A stretch of DNA of 18,656 nt from Chloroflexota bacterium (GCA_011046405.1 DSAR01000020.1:1-18656); one strand, 5' to 3'. Counted from the stretch's first letter, positions 1 through 8,791 are shown. Notes: generated by a model from the letters alone, not told the origin. Numbers and translations are program-made.

Positions 1-2698
1 CCCCCGCCGCCATCTGGAGGAACGTGAAGTGAGGAGCGGTACTCGCTTTGGGCAAGGTCTCGGTGACGACGACACCGGTGATTGGCTGGGAATCCAGGTT
101 CTTCAGGCGAATTTCGTAGCGCACGGTGCTAAACGGGGCAGCTTCGGTGGGATTGACCACTTTGCTCAACTCGACGACCTCGTTGACGACCCTGACCGGC
201 GCCGCCGGGTCGATGGACTCAATGCATATCAACTGACTGGTGGTAGCCAGAACGTTGTTCTTGTACGTCCGATCTCGCGCGATGCCAACCGGAATCTGGG
301 CGCGGAAGGCCAGGACGAGTTGTCCGTTAGCAGGAACGCTCTGCCCAACCCAGCGGACGGGACCGCCGGCGTCGGGATCCCCGGTGCTGTCGGGTTCGGG
401 CCCAGAGACCATCTCCTGGTATTGGAAGTAGACCCCCTCGTAACCGGGCAATGTATCCTCGATGACTATACCGGTTACGTTGATAGTGGAGTCGTTGATC
501 AGTGTGATGGTATACACGACGCTCTCGCCGGGCATCGCCGTCTTGTGATCGACTCCCTTTTCTATCCTGACGTGAGGATTCACCCGCAGCGGCGCCAGGT
601 CGGCGGTGCTCTCGTAGGTCTGTTCGACGGGGGCTACGACATCGAATTGTACGCTGCCCTTCGTGTTTTTGATCGTGCGAGGGAGCGTGCTGCAGCCGAC
701 GTCCATCGTGACGTCCACGTGGAAGTCGTGATCCCAACACTCGCCGGCGGCCAAATCGACGTTGGGAATGGCATACACATAGTTCCGAACGCCTCCCGAG
801 AGGAAGCCCTCAGCCAGATCGTCTCTAAACTTGTCGAGGGTATAGGTGCCCGTCGCCACGTTGCAGATGGTCACCGAGTAGGCGAAACTTTGTCCCACGA
901 ACCTTTGATCTGGAATGGCGACCTTTTGAATGCGGAAGGGGGAATCGATCGTGACCTTGGCCTGGTTCGTCCGGTCGGGAACGCTCGTGCTGGGCGCGCC
1001 GGCGAACAACGCGTTGCCGTACGTCGTCAAAGGATAACCGACCGCTCGGGCAATGAAGGAGAGCGAGATTTGGCCATAGGCCGGCACGCTCAACCCATCC
1101 CACACCACGGGGTTGTCACGATAGCCAGGTTCCGGTTGTGGCCCCGAAACCATCGACACGTAAGAGAAATCGGCACCGCCGGCATTGGGGAGCGTGTCGG
1201 TCAGGCGGACGTTGTGGACCGGCGTGTCGCCGAAGTTTTCGAGAGTGATAGTGTAGGTAACCCATTCTCCCGACAACACCAGCGACGGGTCGACCGACTT
1301 CTCCATCCAGATTTGAGTTCTTACGTTGGCCTCCGAAGGCCCTATATCTTTCATCGGGCAGATGTTCACCCCCGGCGCAGAGGCCGACAGATTGTTGGGA
1401 TACTTCTTGTTCGGCTTGTTAACCAGCATGTTGATGTGTGGCGGCACCTGGGCGCGAAAGGATAGGGTGGCGACGTCGCCGGCCGCGATCTCCAGGCCGT
1501 CCCAGACAATCTGTCGCGAGACGCTGATCGGTTCCGGCCCCTCCAACATACCGAGATAGACGAAGGGTGTAGGTTCGCCCGGAAGCGTGTCGGTGAGGCG
1601 CAACCCGGTGAGCGCCCGGTCGTGCAGGGGATTGTAGACGTTGATCGTGTAGGTGACGATGCCGCCGGGGAAAACGTCCCTGTCGCCCGGGGGTGGAGAC
1701 GGCGTTTCGATCCGCTTTTCCAGCACGTCGTCTATGGGCGTGCGACGATCGTTGTTCCCATTCACCGTGGCGATGGTCTCGTCGGAACTGACCTGGTAAT
1801 CCGCCTTCAGGTTATTGACCCTTCCCACCGGGCAGCTCGACATACTCTCCGTGAGGCGCACTGTGAAACTCACCTGCAGAGTCTGTCCTGGTTCCAGCGG
1901 GTTCGGTGGGTTCCAGATCACCAGGCCGCTGTTGGGCGAGGTGGGGGAATAATACCCGCTGGGACTGGCGTCGTAAAAGGTCGTTTGCCCGGGCACAGCG
2001 TCAGTGATGACGACGTTGGTGGCGGCGATGGCGTCCTCGCGGTCTTTGTTTTCAAGAGTCAATGTGTAGGTCAACAATCGACCGGGCCGCACTTCGTCCG
2101 GGTCATCCTCTTTGCTAATCCGAAGAATCGGGCCGACCACCATCACACTGGCGGTATCGGCGTCCTCCCCTTCCGGGTTGCCCACGCTGACGCCCGACGA
2201 CGTGGTGATCGCCGCAGACATCCCCAGGAGAGGCCACCGGTTTCTGTCGGCCCAGGGAGGTTCCGCTTCCGGGGGCACCGTCGTCGTAACCTGGATCCAC
2301 CCGCCTGATCCGTGTGCCAATTCGCCCAGATCCCAGCTGAGACCGAATCCATCCTCGAAATGGCCGGTATACGTGAAACTGGTGGTGGGAATGGCGGGAT
2401 CGCTGAGGTAAACGACGGGGGTGTAATGCTGTTTCCGCGCCAATGTACCGAAAACGACGACGTCTGATAACGATATCGACGAGTTGTTCGTATAGAAGAC
2501 GGTGTAAATGATGTTGGAATCGGCCAGGACCGTTTCCTCCGCCGCTTCCACGCTGATGATGAGATCGGGCGCCGCCGGCTTCTGGGGAGAAGAAGCGCGC
2601 CCCGGCTCGACGTTCATCGTCATGATCAGGGCGGTGGTGAGGGCCAGGATCGTGCATCCCAGGCACAGCGCCAACCCGAGCGATACGTACCGTTTCAT
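1..2698 (-). CDS. Giant secreted DUF11-repeat surface protein, 3' end beyond the window
   Basis: The reading frame is open from the ATG at 2698 to the left edge (899 codons in the window), so the C-terminus is missing. The N-terminus MKRYVSLGLALCLGCTILAL is a signal peptide or membrane anchor, with likely cleavage after the GRASS region near residue 35. After it come DUF11-type beta-sandwich repeats, each opening with a stretch like 'EKSVDPSLVLSGEWVTYTITLEN' split over two strands and then 'LTDTLP'. I count about six complete repeats and the start of a seventh. DUF11 repeats occur in exported adhesin- or stalk-like proteins; the role here is inferred. The protein is similar over its whole visible length to the product of the gene just upstream (7153-2775), so the two are a tandem duplication. 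One repeat (about 620-945) carries Cys residues (ICNVATGT, AGECW, DVGCSTLP). The start is set by an AGGAGGT site 5-6 nt upstream. The family call is firm; the function is not. Confidence 0.88.
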   Translation of the reverse strand, partial: MKRYVSLGLALCLGCTILALTTALIMTMNVEPGRASSPQKPAAPDLIISVEAAEETVLADSNIIYTVFYTNNSSISLSDVVVFGTLARKQHYTPVVYLSDPAIPTTSFTYTGHFEDGFGLSWDLGELAHGSGGWIQVTTTVPPEAEPPWADRNRWPLLGMSAAITTSSGVSVGNPEGEDADTASVMVVGPILRISKEDDPDEVRPGRLLTYTLTLENKDREDAIAATNVVITDAVPGQTTFYDASPSGYYSPTSPNSGLVIWNPPNPLEPGQTLQVSFTVRLTESMSSCPVGRVNNLKADYQVSSDETIATVNGNNDRRTPIDDVLEKRIETPSPPPGDRDVFPGGIVTYTINVYNPLHDRALTGLRLTDTLPGEPTPFVYLGMLEGPEPISVSRQIVWDGLEIAAGDVATLSFRAQVPPHINMLVNKPNKKYPNNLSASAPGVNICPMKDIGPSEANVRTQIWMEKSVDPSLVLSGEWVTYTITLENFGDTPVHNVRLTDTLPNAGGADFSYVSMVSGPQPEPGYRDNPVVWDGLSVPAYGQISLSFIARAVGYPLTTYGNALFAGAPSTSVPDRTNQAKVTIDSPFRIQKVAIPDQRFVGQSFAYSVTICNVATGTYTLDKFRDDLAEGFLSGGVRNYVYAIPNVDLAAGECWDHDFHVDVTMDVGCSTLPRTIKNTKGSVQFDVVAPVEQTYESTADLAPLRVNPHVRIEKGVDHKTAMPGESVVYTITLINDSTINVTGIVIEDTLPGYEGVYFQYQEMVSGPEPDSTGDPDAGGPVRWVGQSVPANGQLVLAFRAQIPVGIARDRTYKNNVLATTSQLICIESIDPAAPVRVVNEVVELSKVVNPTEAAPFSTVRYEIRLKNLDSQPITGVVVTETLPKASTAPHFTFLQMAAG

Positions 2699-2703
2699 GT
2701 TAG

Positions 2704-2710
2704 ACCTCCT
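2704..2710 (-). promoter_or_regulatory. Strong Shine-Dalgarno site of the downstream DUF11 gene
   Basis: AGGAGGT lies on the minus strand five nucleotides before the ATG at 2698. It is a full anti-SD match and fixes the start of the partial DUF11 gene. Confidence 0.85.
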
Positions 2711-2735
2711 AGAGCACCATACGGTTTAGTTAACT

Positions 2736-2768
2736 AGAAACCAGGTTTTTTAGAAAAACCTGGTTTCT
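2736..2768. repeat. Perfect 15-bp inverted repeat between the two DUF11 genes
   Basis: Arms AGAAACCAGGTTTTT (2736-2750) and AAAAACCTGGTTTCT (2754-2768) are perfect reverse complements around a 3-nt loop. The element fills the gap between the stop of the upstream DUF11 gene (2775) and the start of the next (2698). A second small palindrome, TAGTTAACTA (2727-2736), abuts it. As RNA it would form a stable hairpin, so it could terminate or attenuate transcription between the paralogues or stabilise the upstream mRNA 3' end. No U-run follows on the minus strand, so a classic intrinsic terminator is not clearly supported. Such AAACC(N)GGTTT palindromes may also be dispersed genomic repeats. Confidence 0.8.
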
Positions 2769-2774
2769 TTCCTG

Positions 2775-4817
2775 CTACCTGCTGTTTCTAAGAATCAAGG
2801 GAAGGAAAACGGATTCTGGGAGACTGATGCTCGCTTTCACCTCGACCGGGGCAGCGTCCTCCACCGCCGGGACGTAATCGGGCGTGCTGGAACCCTGCAC
2901 AGCGTTATAATGCGTTCCCAGGGCGGCACTGGGCGCGATCTGGACCTCGAAGGCCAATTGCCTGCTGGCGCCGTCCTTGAGTTGCCCGATACCATGCTCG
3001 TCCCAGATGACGTGGGGTGTCGTGATGACAGGGATACTGCCAAAGTGTAACATACCCACAAAGGAAAAATCGGCGGGCAGGGTGTCGGTCAGGCAGACGT
3101 CTTGCAGGTCTATGCCCGATTGATTATGAAGGGTGATGGTGTAGACGATGATATCCCCTCTCAAAGCCTCGTGCGTCGAGACCGTTTTGTACAGGTCGAC
3201 GCAAGGGGCCCCGCTTGCGTCGACATGGACGGGCGCGGCCTCCTCCTGGCCGGCGATCAGCACCGAGGGACTGTGCCCTTCGAGAGCGCTGGAATAAACG
3301 CCGGTGGGCAGACTGCATCCCACGTAGGCCGAGAAGCCAAAGATCTTGCTTTCGCCGACCGCCAGTTGATTCAGATGCCAGACCGCCTGCGACTTCGATC
3401 CATTCAGGCTCGGATTTGGCCCGCTCAACGTCTGGAGATACCGAAAACCGGATGGCAAGGTATCGGTGATCGAGACATGCTGCAGGCCGGTATCCAATTG
3501 ATTTTTCAGCGTGATGGTGTAGACGACGACGCCGCCCGCTTCGACCTGATCCGGCACGACCGATTGGCTCAAGAACACACCTGGCGCGTGAGAGGCTGTC
3601 ACGGCGACCGGCGCCACGGGATCCAAGCGGGGAATGCCGATGGAGGCGCTCGTCCCCTCGACGGTGCTGGAGTAAACGCCGGATCCGATCTCGAAACCGG
3701 CCCGGGCCCGGAAGACGAAGGCCTGGCCCTGACCCGAGTATAACCTATTCAATCGCCACACCACCTGGGGGGACGCAGCAAGCAACTCCGGGCCAACGCT
3801 CAAATCCTGCAGGAAAGAAAAGCCCGCTGGCAGCGTGTGAGTGACGAGCACACTGTCAAAATTCTCTTCTGAATAGTTATGCAGGTCGATCGTGTAGGTG
3901 ACGACGCCGCCGTTGGTGGTCTGCGTGGGAAACACGGAGGCGGAGAAAGAGACACACGGCAGCGCCTCCTCGACCGCCACGTACAACGGGGCCGCGTTGA
4001 TCAAGCCCGGGACGAGGGCGGAGGAACTATAACCATCGACCGTATTGTAATGCGTGCCCGACGTGATGTTGCAACTTCTGATCCCAGCCTGAAAAACGAT
4101 CTCCTCGATTTTACCTTTTTTCACAGCCAGACGCCAGGCGGGCGGGTTTGTCTGGATAGGAATAGGGCCAGCTACCCTTGCGCGATAGAAGAACCCGGCG
4201 GGCAGTGTATCGGTGATACGCACGTTTTCCAGGTCGTTATCCGACTGGTTGTGCACCGTGATGGTATAGACCACGTACGTGCCGACCGTGGTGGCCGTGG
4301 GATAGACCGTCTTTTCCACCAGCACGCCGGGCAAGACGTCGACCGGCGCCTTGACGTCCCAGGGATCCTCCGGCTCGATGACCTGGCTGCGCGGGCACCA
4401 GGCATCCACGTGATTGAGGGCCAACCCGTAAAGGGGCGAGACCCGGACGTAAAAGCGCAAGCGCAGCGTCTCGCCGCCGGGAACGGTCAGATCCCGCCAG
4501 ATGACCTGCCGCCCCACGATCTCGTCCGGCATCGGATTCCCAGCGACCATTTCGACGAACGTAAAGTCGTGGCCCGATATACGGGGCAGGGTATCGGTGA
4601 CCACGATCCCTGTGACAGGCGCCGAATCCCTGTTCTTCAGGCTGATCTCGTATTGCACGGTACCCAACGGGGGGACCGCTTCGGGCGTTGCTTTCTTCTT
4701 CAGTTCGATGATCTCCTTGACGACCTCGACCTGGGCCGTTGGGTCGATGCTCTCGATGCAGATGGGCGCGGCCATGTACGTTTCAGCAGAGACGGCGGTA
4801 TAGACAAATCCTCCCAC
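2775..4817 (-). CDS. C-terminal part of a frame-disrupted DUF11-repeat surface protein
   Basis: About 680 residues in a different frame from the upstream segment (7153-4700). It lacks its own signal peptide; the first possible start is a GTG at 4817 with no convincing Shine-Dalgarno site. It is therefore best read as the remainder of one long gene broken near 4764-4816. It holds five DUF11 repeats (for example KTVYPTATTVGTYVVYTITV, then ITDTLP), most with HNQS/HNYS motifs, and ends in the tail VFLPLILRNSR before TAG at 2775. Similar hydrophobic C-terminal tails are common on secreted proteins of Chloroflexota and may be a sorting or anchoring signal. The paralogue at 2698 aligns with the front of this segment through the ICIESIDP motif and the following repeat. 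Whether a separate protein is made is doubtful. Confidence 0.75.
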   Translation of the reverse strand: MGGFVYTAVSAETYMAAPICIESIDPTAQVEVVKEIIELKKKATPEAVPPLGTVQYEISLKNRDSAPVTGIVVTDTLPRISGHDFTFVEMVAGNPMPDEIVGRQVIWRDLTVPGGETLRLRFYVRVSPLYGLALNHVDAWCPRSQVIEPEDPWDVKAPVDVLPGVLVEKTVYPTATTVGTYVVYTITVHNQSDNDLENVRITDTLPAGFFYRARVAGPIPIQTNPPAWRLAVKKGKIEEIVFQAGIRSCNITSGTHYNTVDGYSSSALVPGLINAAPLYVAVEEALPCVSFSASVFPTQTTNGGVVTYTIDLHNYSEENFDSVLVTHTLPAGFSFLQDLSVGPELLAASPQVVWRLNRLYSGQGQAFVFRARAGFEIGSGVYSSTVEGTSASIGIPRLDPVAPVAVTASHAPGVFLSQSVVPDQVEAGGVVVYTITLKNQLDTGLQHVSITDTLPSGFRYLQTLSGPNPSLNGSKSQAVWHLNQLAVGESKIFGFSAYVGCSLPTGVYSSALEGHSPSVLIAGQEEAAPVHVDASGAPCVDLYKTVSTHEALRGDIIVYTITLHNQSGIDLQDVCLTDTLPADFSFVGMLHFGSIPVITTPHVIWDEHGIGQLKDGASRQLAFEVQIAPSAALGTHYNAVQGSSTPDYVPAVEDAAPVEVKASISLPESVFLPLILRNSR

Positions 4818-7153
4818 CGGATGACGTGGGTGCTGGTAGCAACAGGGGCAGGGCCCTGAAGCATCTCGACATACTCGAAATATGTACTGCCATCACCGGG
4901 CAGCGTATCGATCACCTCGACCTGGTTGACGGTACTGGGCCTGTAATTGTGCATGGTGATGGTGTAGACCAACGTTTCACCTGGCAGAACGGCCGTGTGA
5001 TCGGCTACCTTTTCCAGGGTCACGTGGGGCAAAACGCGCAGGGGGGCCAGCCTTTTGGGATTGACATACCACCAGCCCTCAGGATCACCCTCGACGTGAA
5101 AGCCCACGTGCCCAGCCTGATTCCAATAGGTGGCCGGCAGGTTATGACAACCGACGTCCAGGGTAACCTGGGCTCCAAAGAGATAGTCATAACAGTCACC
5201 AGGACCCAGGTTGATGGGGGGCGTCATGGGATAGTCTCTCAGATGATAGGGCTCGCCTGGCGGATGGGGCCCATCCACGATGAAGCCCGGATATAGCGTG
5301 TCACCGATGCCATCGATAGTTTGTGTGCCGGTGGCAACGTTGCAGATACGAATCGTGTACTGCGTCCAATCGCCAACGGTGATTTCGCTCGGCTCGACCG
5401 TCTTATGCAGCGTGAAGGGCGAGTCGATTTTCACCTTGGCCTTGGTGACGCCGGGGATAGTCGTCCAGGGGCTGGTCGCAAAAAGTGAATTCCCATAGGT
5501 GAGGCCTGGGACACCGATGGCGACCGCGCGGAACACGAGAGATCTTTTGCTGTAGGCCGGCACGGTCAAATCGCTCCACACAACCGGGTTGTGTCGGTAT
5601 TCGGGAACAGGGCGAGGACCGTAGACCATATCGACGTAATAGAACTCGGCGGGCAGGGTGTCGGTGAGACGGATATCCTCAATGTCATTGGCGCCGACGT
5701 TTTCCAGCGTGATGGTGTAGGTCACGATTTCGCCAGATAGCACGAGACCGGGATAGACGCTCTTATCGAGCACGATCTGGCGCATCACCCTGGCCTCCGA
5801 GGGACTTTTGTCCGCCATGTCACAGATCAGGACCTCCTCGGCCGACGCCGACAGTTGGTTGGGATACTTCTTGGAACTGGAACCGATGTCGATGTGATAA
5901 GGCACCCAGGCGCCGAAGGTGAAACTGATCATGCCGCCGGCCTCTACGCTCAAATCATCCCACACGACCTGGGGGGAGGTCGTGATCGGCTGTGGCCCAT
6001 CCAACATTTTGGTAAAACTAAACGGGTTGGGCGTGCCTGGCAGTGTATCTGCCACGCGCAAATTGGTCAGCGCTTGATCGTGGAGTGGGTTATAGACGCT
6101 GATGGTGTAAGTCACCATGCCGCCGGGAAACACATCTTTCGCTCCAGGCGGCGGGCTGGGGGTTCGGATACTTTTCTCCACGACGTCGGCGACTTTCGTC
6201 CGTTCGATCTTGCCCGTGACGAGACGGATCGTCTCCTTGCTACTCACCTGGTAACCGACGTTTTGGACGTCTGGCGGCGGGCAAGTGCGAAAACGGTTCG
6301 TCAGACGAACGGTGAAACTGACCTCGAGCATGTTGCCTTTTGGCAGGGGATTGGGAGGGCGCCAAATGATCAGCCCAGACGTCGGCGACGTGGGAGAATA
6401 GGTTCCCGTCCCACTGGCCCGCACGAACGTCGTGTTCGCCGGCAACGTATCGGTGATCGTGAGATCAGTCGCCGCGATAGCGTCCTCGCGCTCCTGATTT
6501 TCCACGGTCAAGGTGTAAGTCAACAATCGACCCGGCCGGACAGGGTCAGGATCGTCGACCTTGCTGATCCGCAACACCGGCCCCACGATCATCACGCTGG
6601 CGTCGTCCCCCTCCTGTCCCTGCGCATTGCCCGTGCTGACGTTGGACGTCGTCGTCGTGATGATGGCCGACATACCCAGGAGCGGCCAACGGTCCGACGC
6701 TTTCCAGGGTGGTTCCGCCTCAAGCGGCACGGTCGTGGTGACCACAACCCAGCCCTGGGCGGCGGTCAAGACCTCGCCAACCTGCCATGCCAGGGTATAT
6801 CCCTCTTCGAAATTGCCGGTATACGTGAAATTTTCACCGGCAATGATCGGATTGCTCAAGTATCCATAGGGGGTGGTATAAATTTGCTTGGGGCTCAACG
6901 TGCTCGTGATGACGACGCCAGACAACGAAATACCAGAGCGGTTCGTGTAAGCGACGGTAAAGGAGATCACCTCGTTAGCCAATACAGTCGTATCGCCCGC
7001 GTGGACGCTAATGACGAGGTCCGGGACAGCGGCCGGCGCTTGATAGTCGGCGGCGTAACTCGATCGATTTTTCGTGATCAACGTGACGCTGAGCAGCGCC
7101 AAAGCGCTCAGGCATAGAGACAAAATGAGATAGAACCATCTTTTTTTCATCAC
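4700..7153 (-). CDS. N-terminal part of a frame-disrupted DUF11-repeat surface protein
   Basis: Encodes 817 residues, of which about 782 are in the true frame. The N-terminus MMKKRWFYLILSLCLSALAL is a signal peptide with possible cleavage near SYAA. Six DUF11-type repeats follow, with typical pieces such as RPGRLLTYTLTVEN, DVFPGGMVTYTISVYNP and VLSGEIVTYTITLENVG, each followed by a TDTLP-like turn. After the motif HVIRWEDL the frame is lost: the last 35 or so residues (basic, ending RSSRRSSN) are an out-of-frame reading of the bases that encode AETYMAAPICIESIDP in the next segment. The intact paralogue at 2698-1 has about 23 more residues here. Starts at GTG 7153 or, more likely, ATG 7150, with GAGAGGA upstream. 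The gene lies 22 nt after the GT-C-like gene ending at 7176, so the two are probably cotranscribed. If the break is real, this is a truncated secreted protein or a pseudogene; an assembly error is the main alternative. Confidence 0.82.
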   Translation of the reverse strand: MMKKRWFYLILSLCLSALALLSVTLITKNRSSYAADYQAPAAVPDLVISVHAGDTTVLANEVISFTVAYTNRSGISLSGVVITSTLSPKQIYTTPYGYLSNPIIAGENFTYTGNFEEGYTLAWQVGEVLTAAQGWVVVTTTVPLEAEPPWKASDRWPLLGMSAIITTTTSNVSTGNAQGQEGDDASVMIVGPVLRISKVDDPDPVRPGRLLTYTLTVENQEREDAIAATDLTITDTLPANTTFVRASGTGTYSPTSPTSGLIIWRPPNPLPKGNMLEVSFTVRLTNRFRTCPPPDVQNVGYQVSSKETIRLVTGKIERTKVADVVEKSIRTPSPPPGAKDVFPGGMVTYTISVYNPLHDQALTNLRVADTLPGTPNPFSFTKMLDGPQPITTSPQVVWDDLSVEAGGMISFTFGAWVPYHIDIGSSSKKYPNQLSASAEEVLICDMADKSPSEARVMRQIVLDKSVYPGLVLSGEIVTYTITLENVGANDIEDIRLTDTLPAEFYYVDMVYGPRPVPEYRHNPVVWSDLTVPAYSKRSLVFRAVAIGVPGLTYGNSLFATSPWTTIPGVTKAKVKIDSPFTLHKTVEPSEITVGDWTQYTIRICNVATGTQTIDGIGDTLYPGFIVDGPHPPGEPYHLRDYPMTPPINLGPGDCYDYLFGAQVTLDVGCHNLPATYWNQAGHVGFHVEGDPEGWWYVNPKRLAPLRVLPHVTLEKVADHTAVLPGETLVYTITMHNYRPSTVNQVEVIDTLPGDGSTYFEYVEMLQGPAPVATSTHVIRWEDLSIPPSLLKRTWPRPSASRASTQRPRSRSSRRSSN

Positions 7154-7175
7154 AGCTTTCCTCTCACCGTTTCAT

Positions 7176-8726
7176 CTATCGCTCAGTCCGTACGTAAACG
7201 ACAGCCACGTCGTCGGCGTAGGCCAGGATCCAACCGTCGTCGAGCGCCAGGAAGTTATCGGTGAAACTCCCCGCCTCCGTCACAACAAAATTGACGCCAT
7301 GCTGATTTAGTATAGTGTAAAAACCCGGTTTTACAAAGTGGACTTTGAGGTACTGCCTTAACAATTCGTCCCCATAGAGGTCGGTCCGTCCATCCACAAA
7401 GACCAGGTAATCTGGCCATAGATGCCAGATCAGGTACCCACCCCAATTGTAACTGTTGAACATCGGGCCGTCCGGCTGCTGTTCCCGGATCCACTCGATA
7501 GCGCCCAGCGGCAGCGTCTCCCGCTCGTGGGCGCGGTTGAAACTGGCCCGCAGAGGCAGCGCCGCCTTGACGCCCGCCGCCGCCAGGATCAGGAACAGCA
7601 GCGTCCAATTGAGCAACGCCTTTCGGGGAGAGGGCCTACGAACGGCCAACCGGCGCGCCCTCAGCCACCCCCGCGACCGCGCCGTCCGCGCCCAGCCTTC
7701 GAGAATCGGGCGGGCATGGCGGCTCAACGCCGGCGCGGCGACGATGGCAAAAGGCGCGATGTTCCGCCCCGCCAGCAGCGCGGCGTAGGCAAAGCCCCCC
7801 ACCAACGCCAGGTCGGTTCCATCGATCCGGCGGCCCGATAGCCCCGCCGCCGCCAGCGTCGCCAGCAGCAACCAGATGAACGGCTGGGCGCGAAGCTGGT
7901 GGAAGTCGGGCGATTGCCACTCCTGGATGAAATCCTGCAACACACCGATGCGCACCGTGTCGAGATAATAGGTCCACATCTGGGTGGTATTGGGGTGGAT
8001 CACTAACACGAGCGCCGAGAGCAGCGCGACGCCCACGACCCACCCCAATCCACGCCAACCCAACACCGGGTCTCGCCCTCGGCCCGGGTCGCCGCCCTCT
8101 GAGCGAGCGTCGAGCGTTGGTTCGAGCAACCATAACACACGGTTCAACGCCTCGCCTGCGACGAATGCCGCGAGAACCATGAAGCCCAGCGCATAGCCCG
8201 CGTGCAGGTTGACCCACAGGACGAACAGCGGCGGCAGAAGCCACAATCGGTTGACGCCACGCCACTTGAACAGGTAGAGGATATACGTGAGAACGGAGGT
8301 CAAGAGCAGCGAGATCAACTGCGGGCGGGCTGCCCAGATCACGGCTGAGGTGAGCGCCGCCAGAACGATGATGAAAGCGCGCAGGAATACGTCCCCCTCC
8401 ATCTGCAGGTACACGAAGACGAAGGCAGCGACGAGCACCCCCCCGATCCACAACCCCAGACCAACGTAGGAGAGATGGTGGAACAACAGATACAGGATCA
8501 CCTGGCTGAGCCAGGCATAGGCCACCCAGGGAGCGCCGTAACGAGTGTGGGAAAAGAGATCGGTGGTCAGCACCCGCCCGCTCTCCACCATCACACGCCC
8601 GGCCTGGAGATGCCACCAGGTATCAGTGTCGGTCGGGACCCGCATCGCCATGGCGAAAACAGCGACGAAAAGTATCACCAACGCCAAGCGATGGGTATCA
8701 AGTCCTAAAAAAATTCGACGCGCCAC
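7176..8726 (-). CDS. Polytopic membrane protein, GT-C glycosyltransferase-like (DTDTWWH type)
   Basis: 516 residues. A first membrane segment (about 13-29) is followed by an acidic loop with PTDTDTWWHLQAGR (residues 31-44), the position where GT-C glycosyltransferases carry their catalytic acidic residues. About ten hydrophobic segments follow, then a soluble C-terminal domain with FNSYNWGGYLIW and VFVDGRTDLYG. This combination is a recurrent bacterial family that is usually left unnamed; I infer a lipid-linked-sugar transferase acting outside the cytoplasmic membrane. The GTG start at 8726 is supported by AGGGGA six nucleotides upstream. The gene is followed after 22 nt by the broken DUF11 gene, suggesting one transcript. 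The substrate cannot be told from sequence. Confidence 0.78.
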   Translation of the reverse strand: MARRIFLGLDTHRLALVILFVAVFAMAMRVPTDTDTWWHLQAGRVMVESGRVLTTDLFSHTRYGAPWVAYAWLSQVILYLLFHHLSYVGLGLWIGGVLVAAFVFVYLQMEGDVFLRAFIIVLAALTSAVIWAARPQLISLLLTSVLTYILYLFKWRGVNRLWLLPPLFVLWVNLHAGYALGFMVLAAFVAGEALNRVLWLLEPTLDARSEGGDPGRGRDPVLGWRGLGWVVGVALLSALVLVIHPNTTQMWTYYLDTVRIGVLQDFIQEWQSPDFHQLRAQPFIWLLLATLAAAGLSGRRIDGTDLALVGGFAYAALLAGRNIAPFAIVAAPALSRHARPILEGWARTARSRGWLRARRLAVRRPSPRKALLNWTLLFLILAAAGVKAALPLRASFNRAHERETLPLGAIEWIREQQPDGPMFNSYNWGGYLIWHLWPDYLVFVDGRTDLYGDELLRQYLKVHFVKPGFYTILNQHGVNFVVTEAGSFTDNFLALDDGWILAYADDVAVVYVRTER

Positions 8727-8750
8727 GCTATTCCCCTATCCCTTTGTTCC

Positions 8751-8770
8751 CGCCGGACTGTGGCCCGGCG
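8751..8770. repeat. Short GC-rich inverted repeat upstream of the GT-C-like gene
   Basis: CGCCGG (8751-8756) and CCGGCG (8765-8770) flank an 8-nt loop in the 120-bp gap between the genes ending at 8847 and starting at 8726. It may form a weak hairpin. No T-run follows, so I do not call it a terminator. Confidence 0.4.
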
Positions 8771-8791
8771 ATTCCAGGCTAACCCGCCACA

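Noticed and set aside
29..1465. Long plus-strand frame of 478 codons, with similar ones at 5855-7117 and 3879-4859
   Set aside because: They lie antisense to the DUF11 genes, their products are rich in Arg, Gly, Asp and His with no recognisable domain, and they have no matching Shine-Dalgarno sites. They are a by-product of GC-rich repeat coding on the other strand.
4775..4816. Programmed ribosomal frameshift as the explanation for the DUF11 gene break
   Set aside because: Compared with the paralogue, about 23 residues are missing as well as the frame, so a simple slip would not restore the normal protein. No slippery heptamer was seen.
7636..8616. Minus-strand frame of 326 codons overlapping the GT-C-like gene
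   Set aside because: It is an Arg/Gly/Ala-rich shifted reading of the GT-C-like gene, which has clear membrane helices and motifs.
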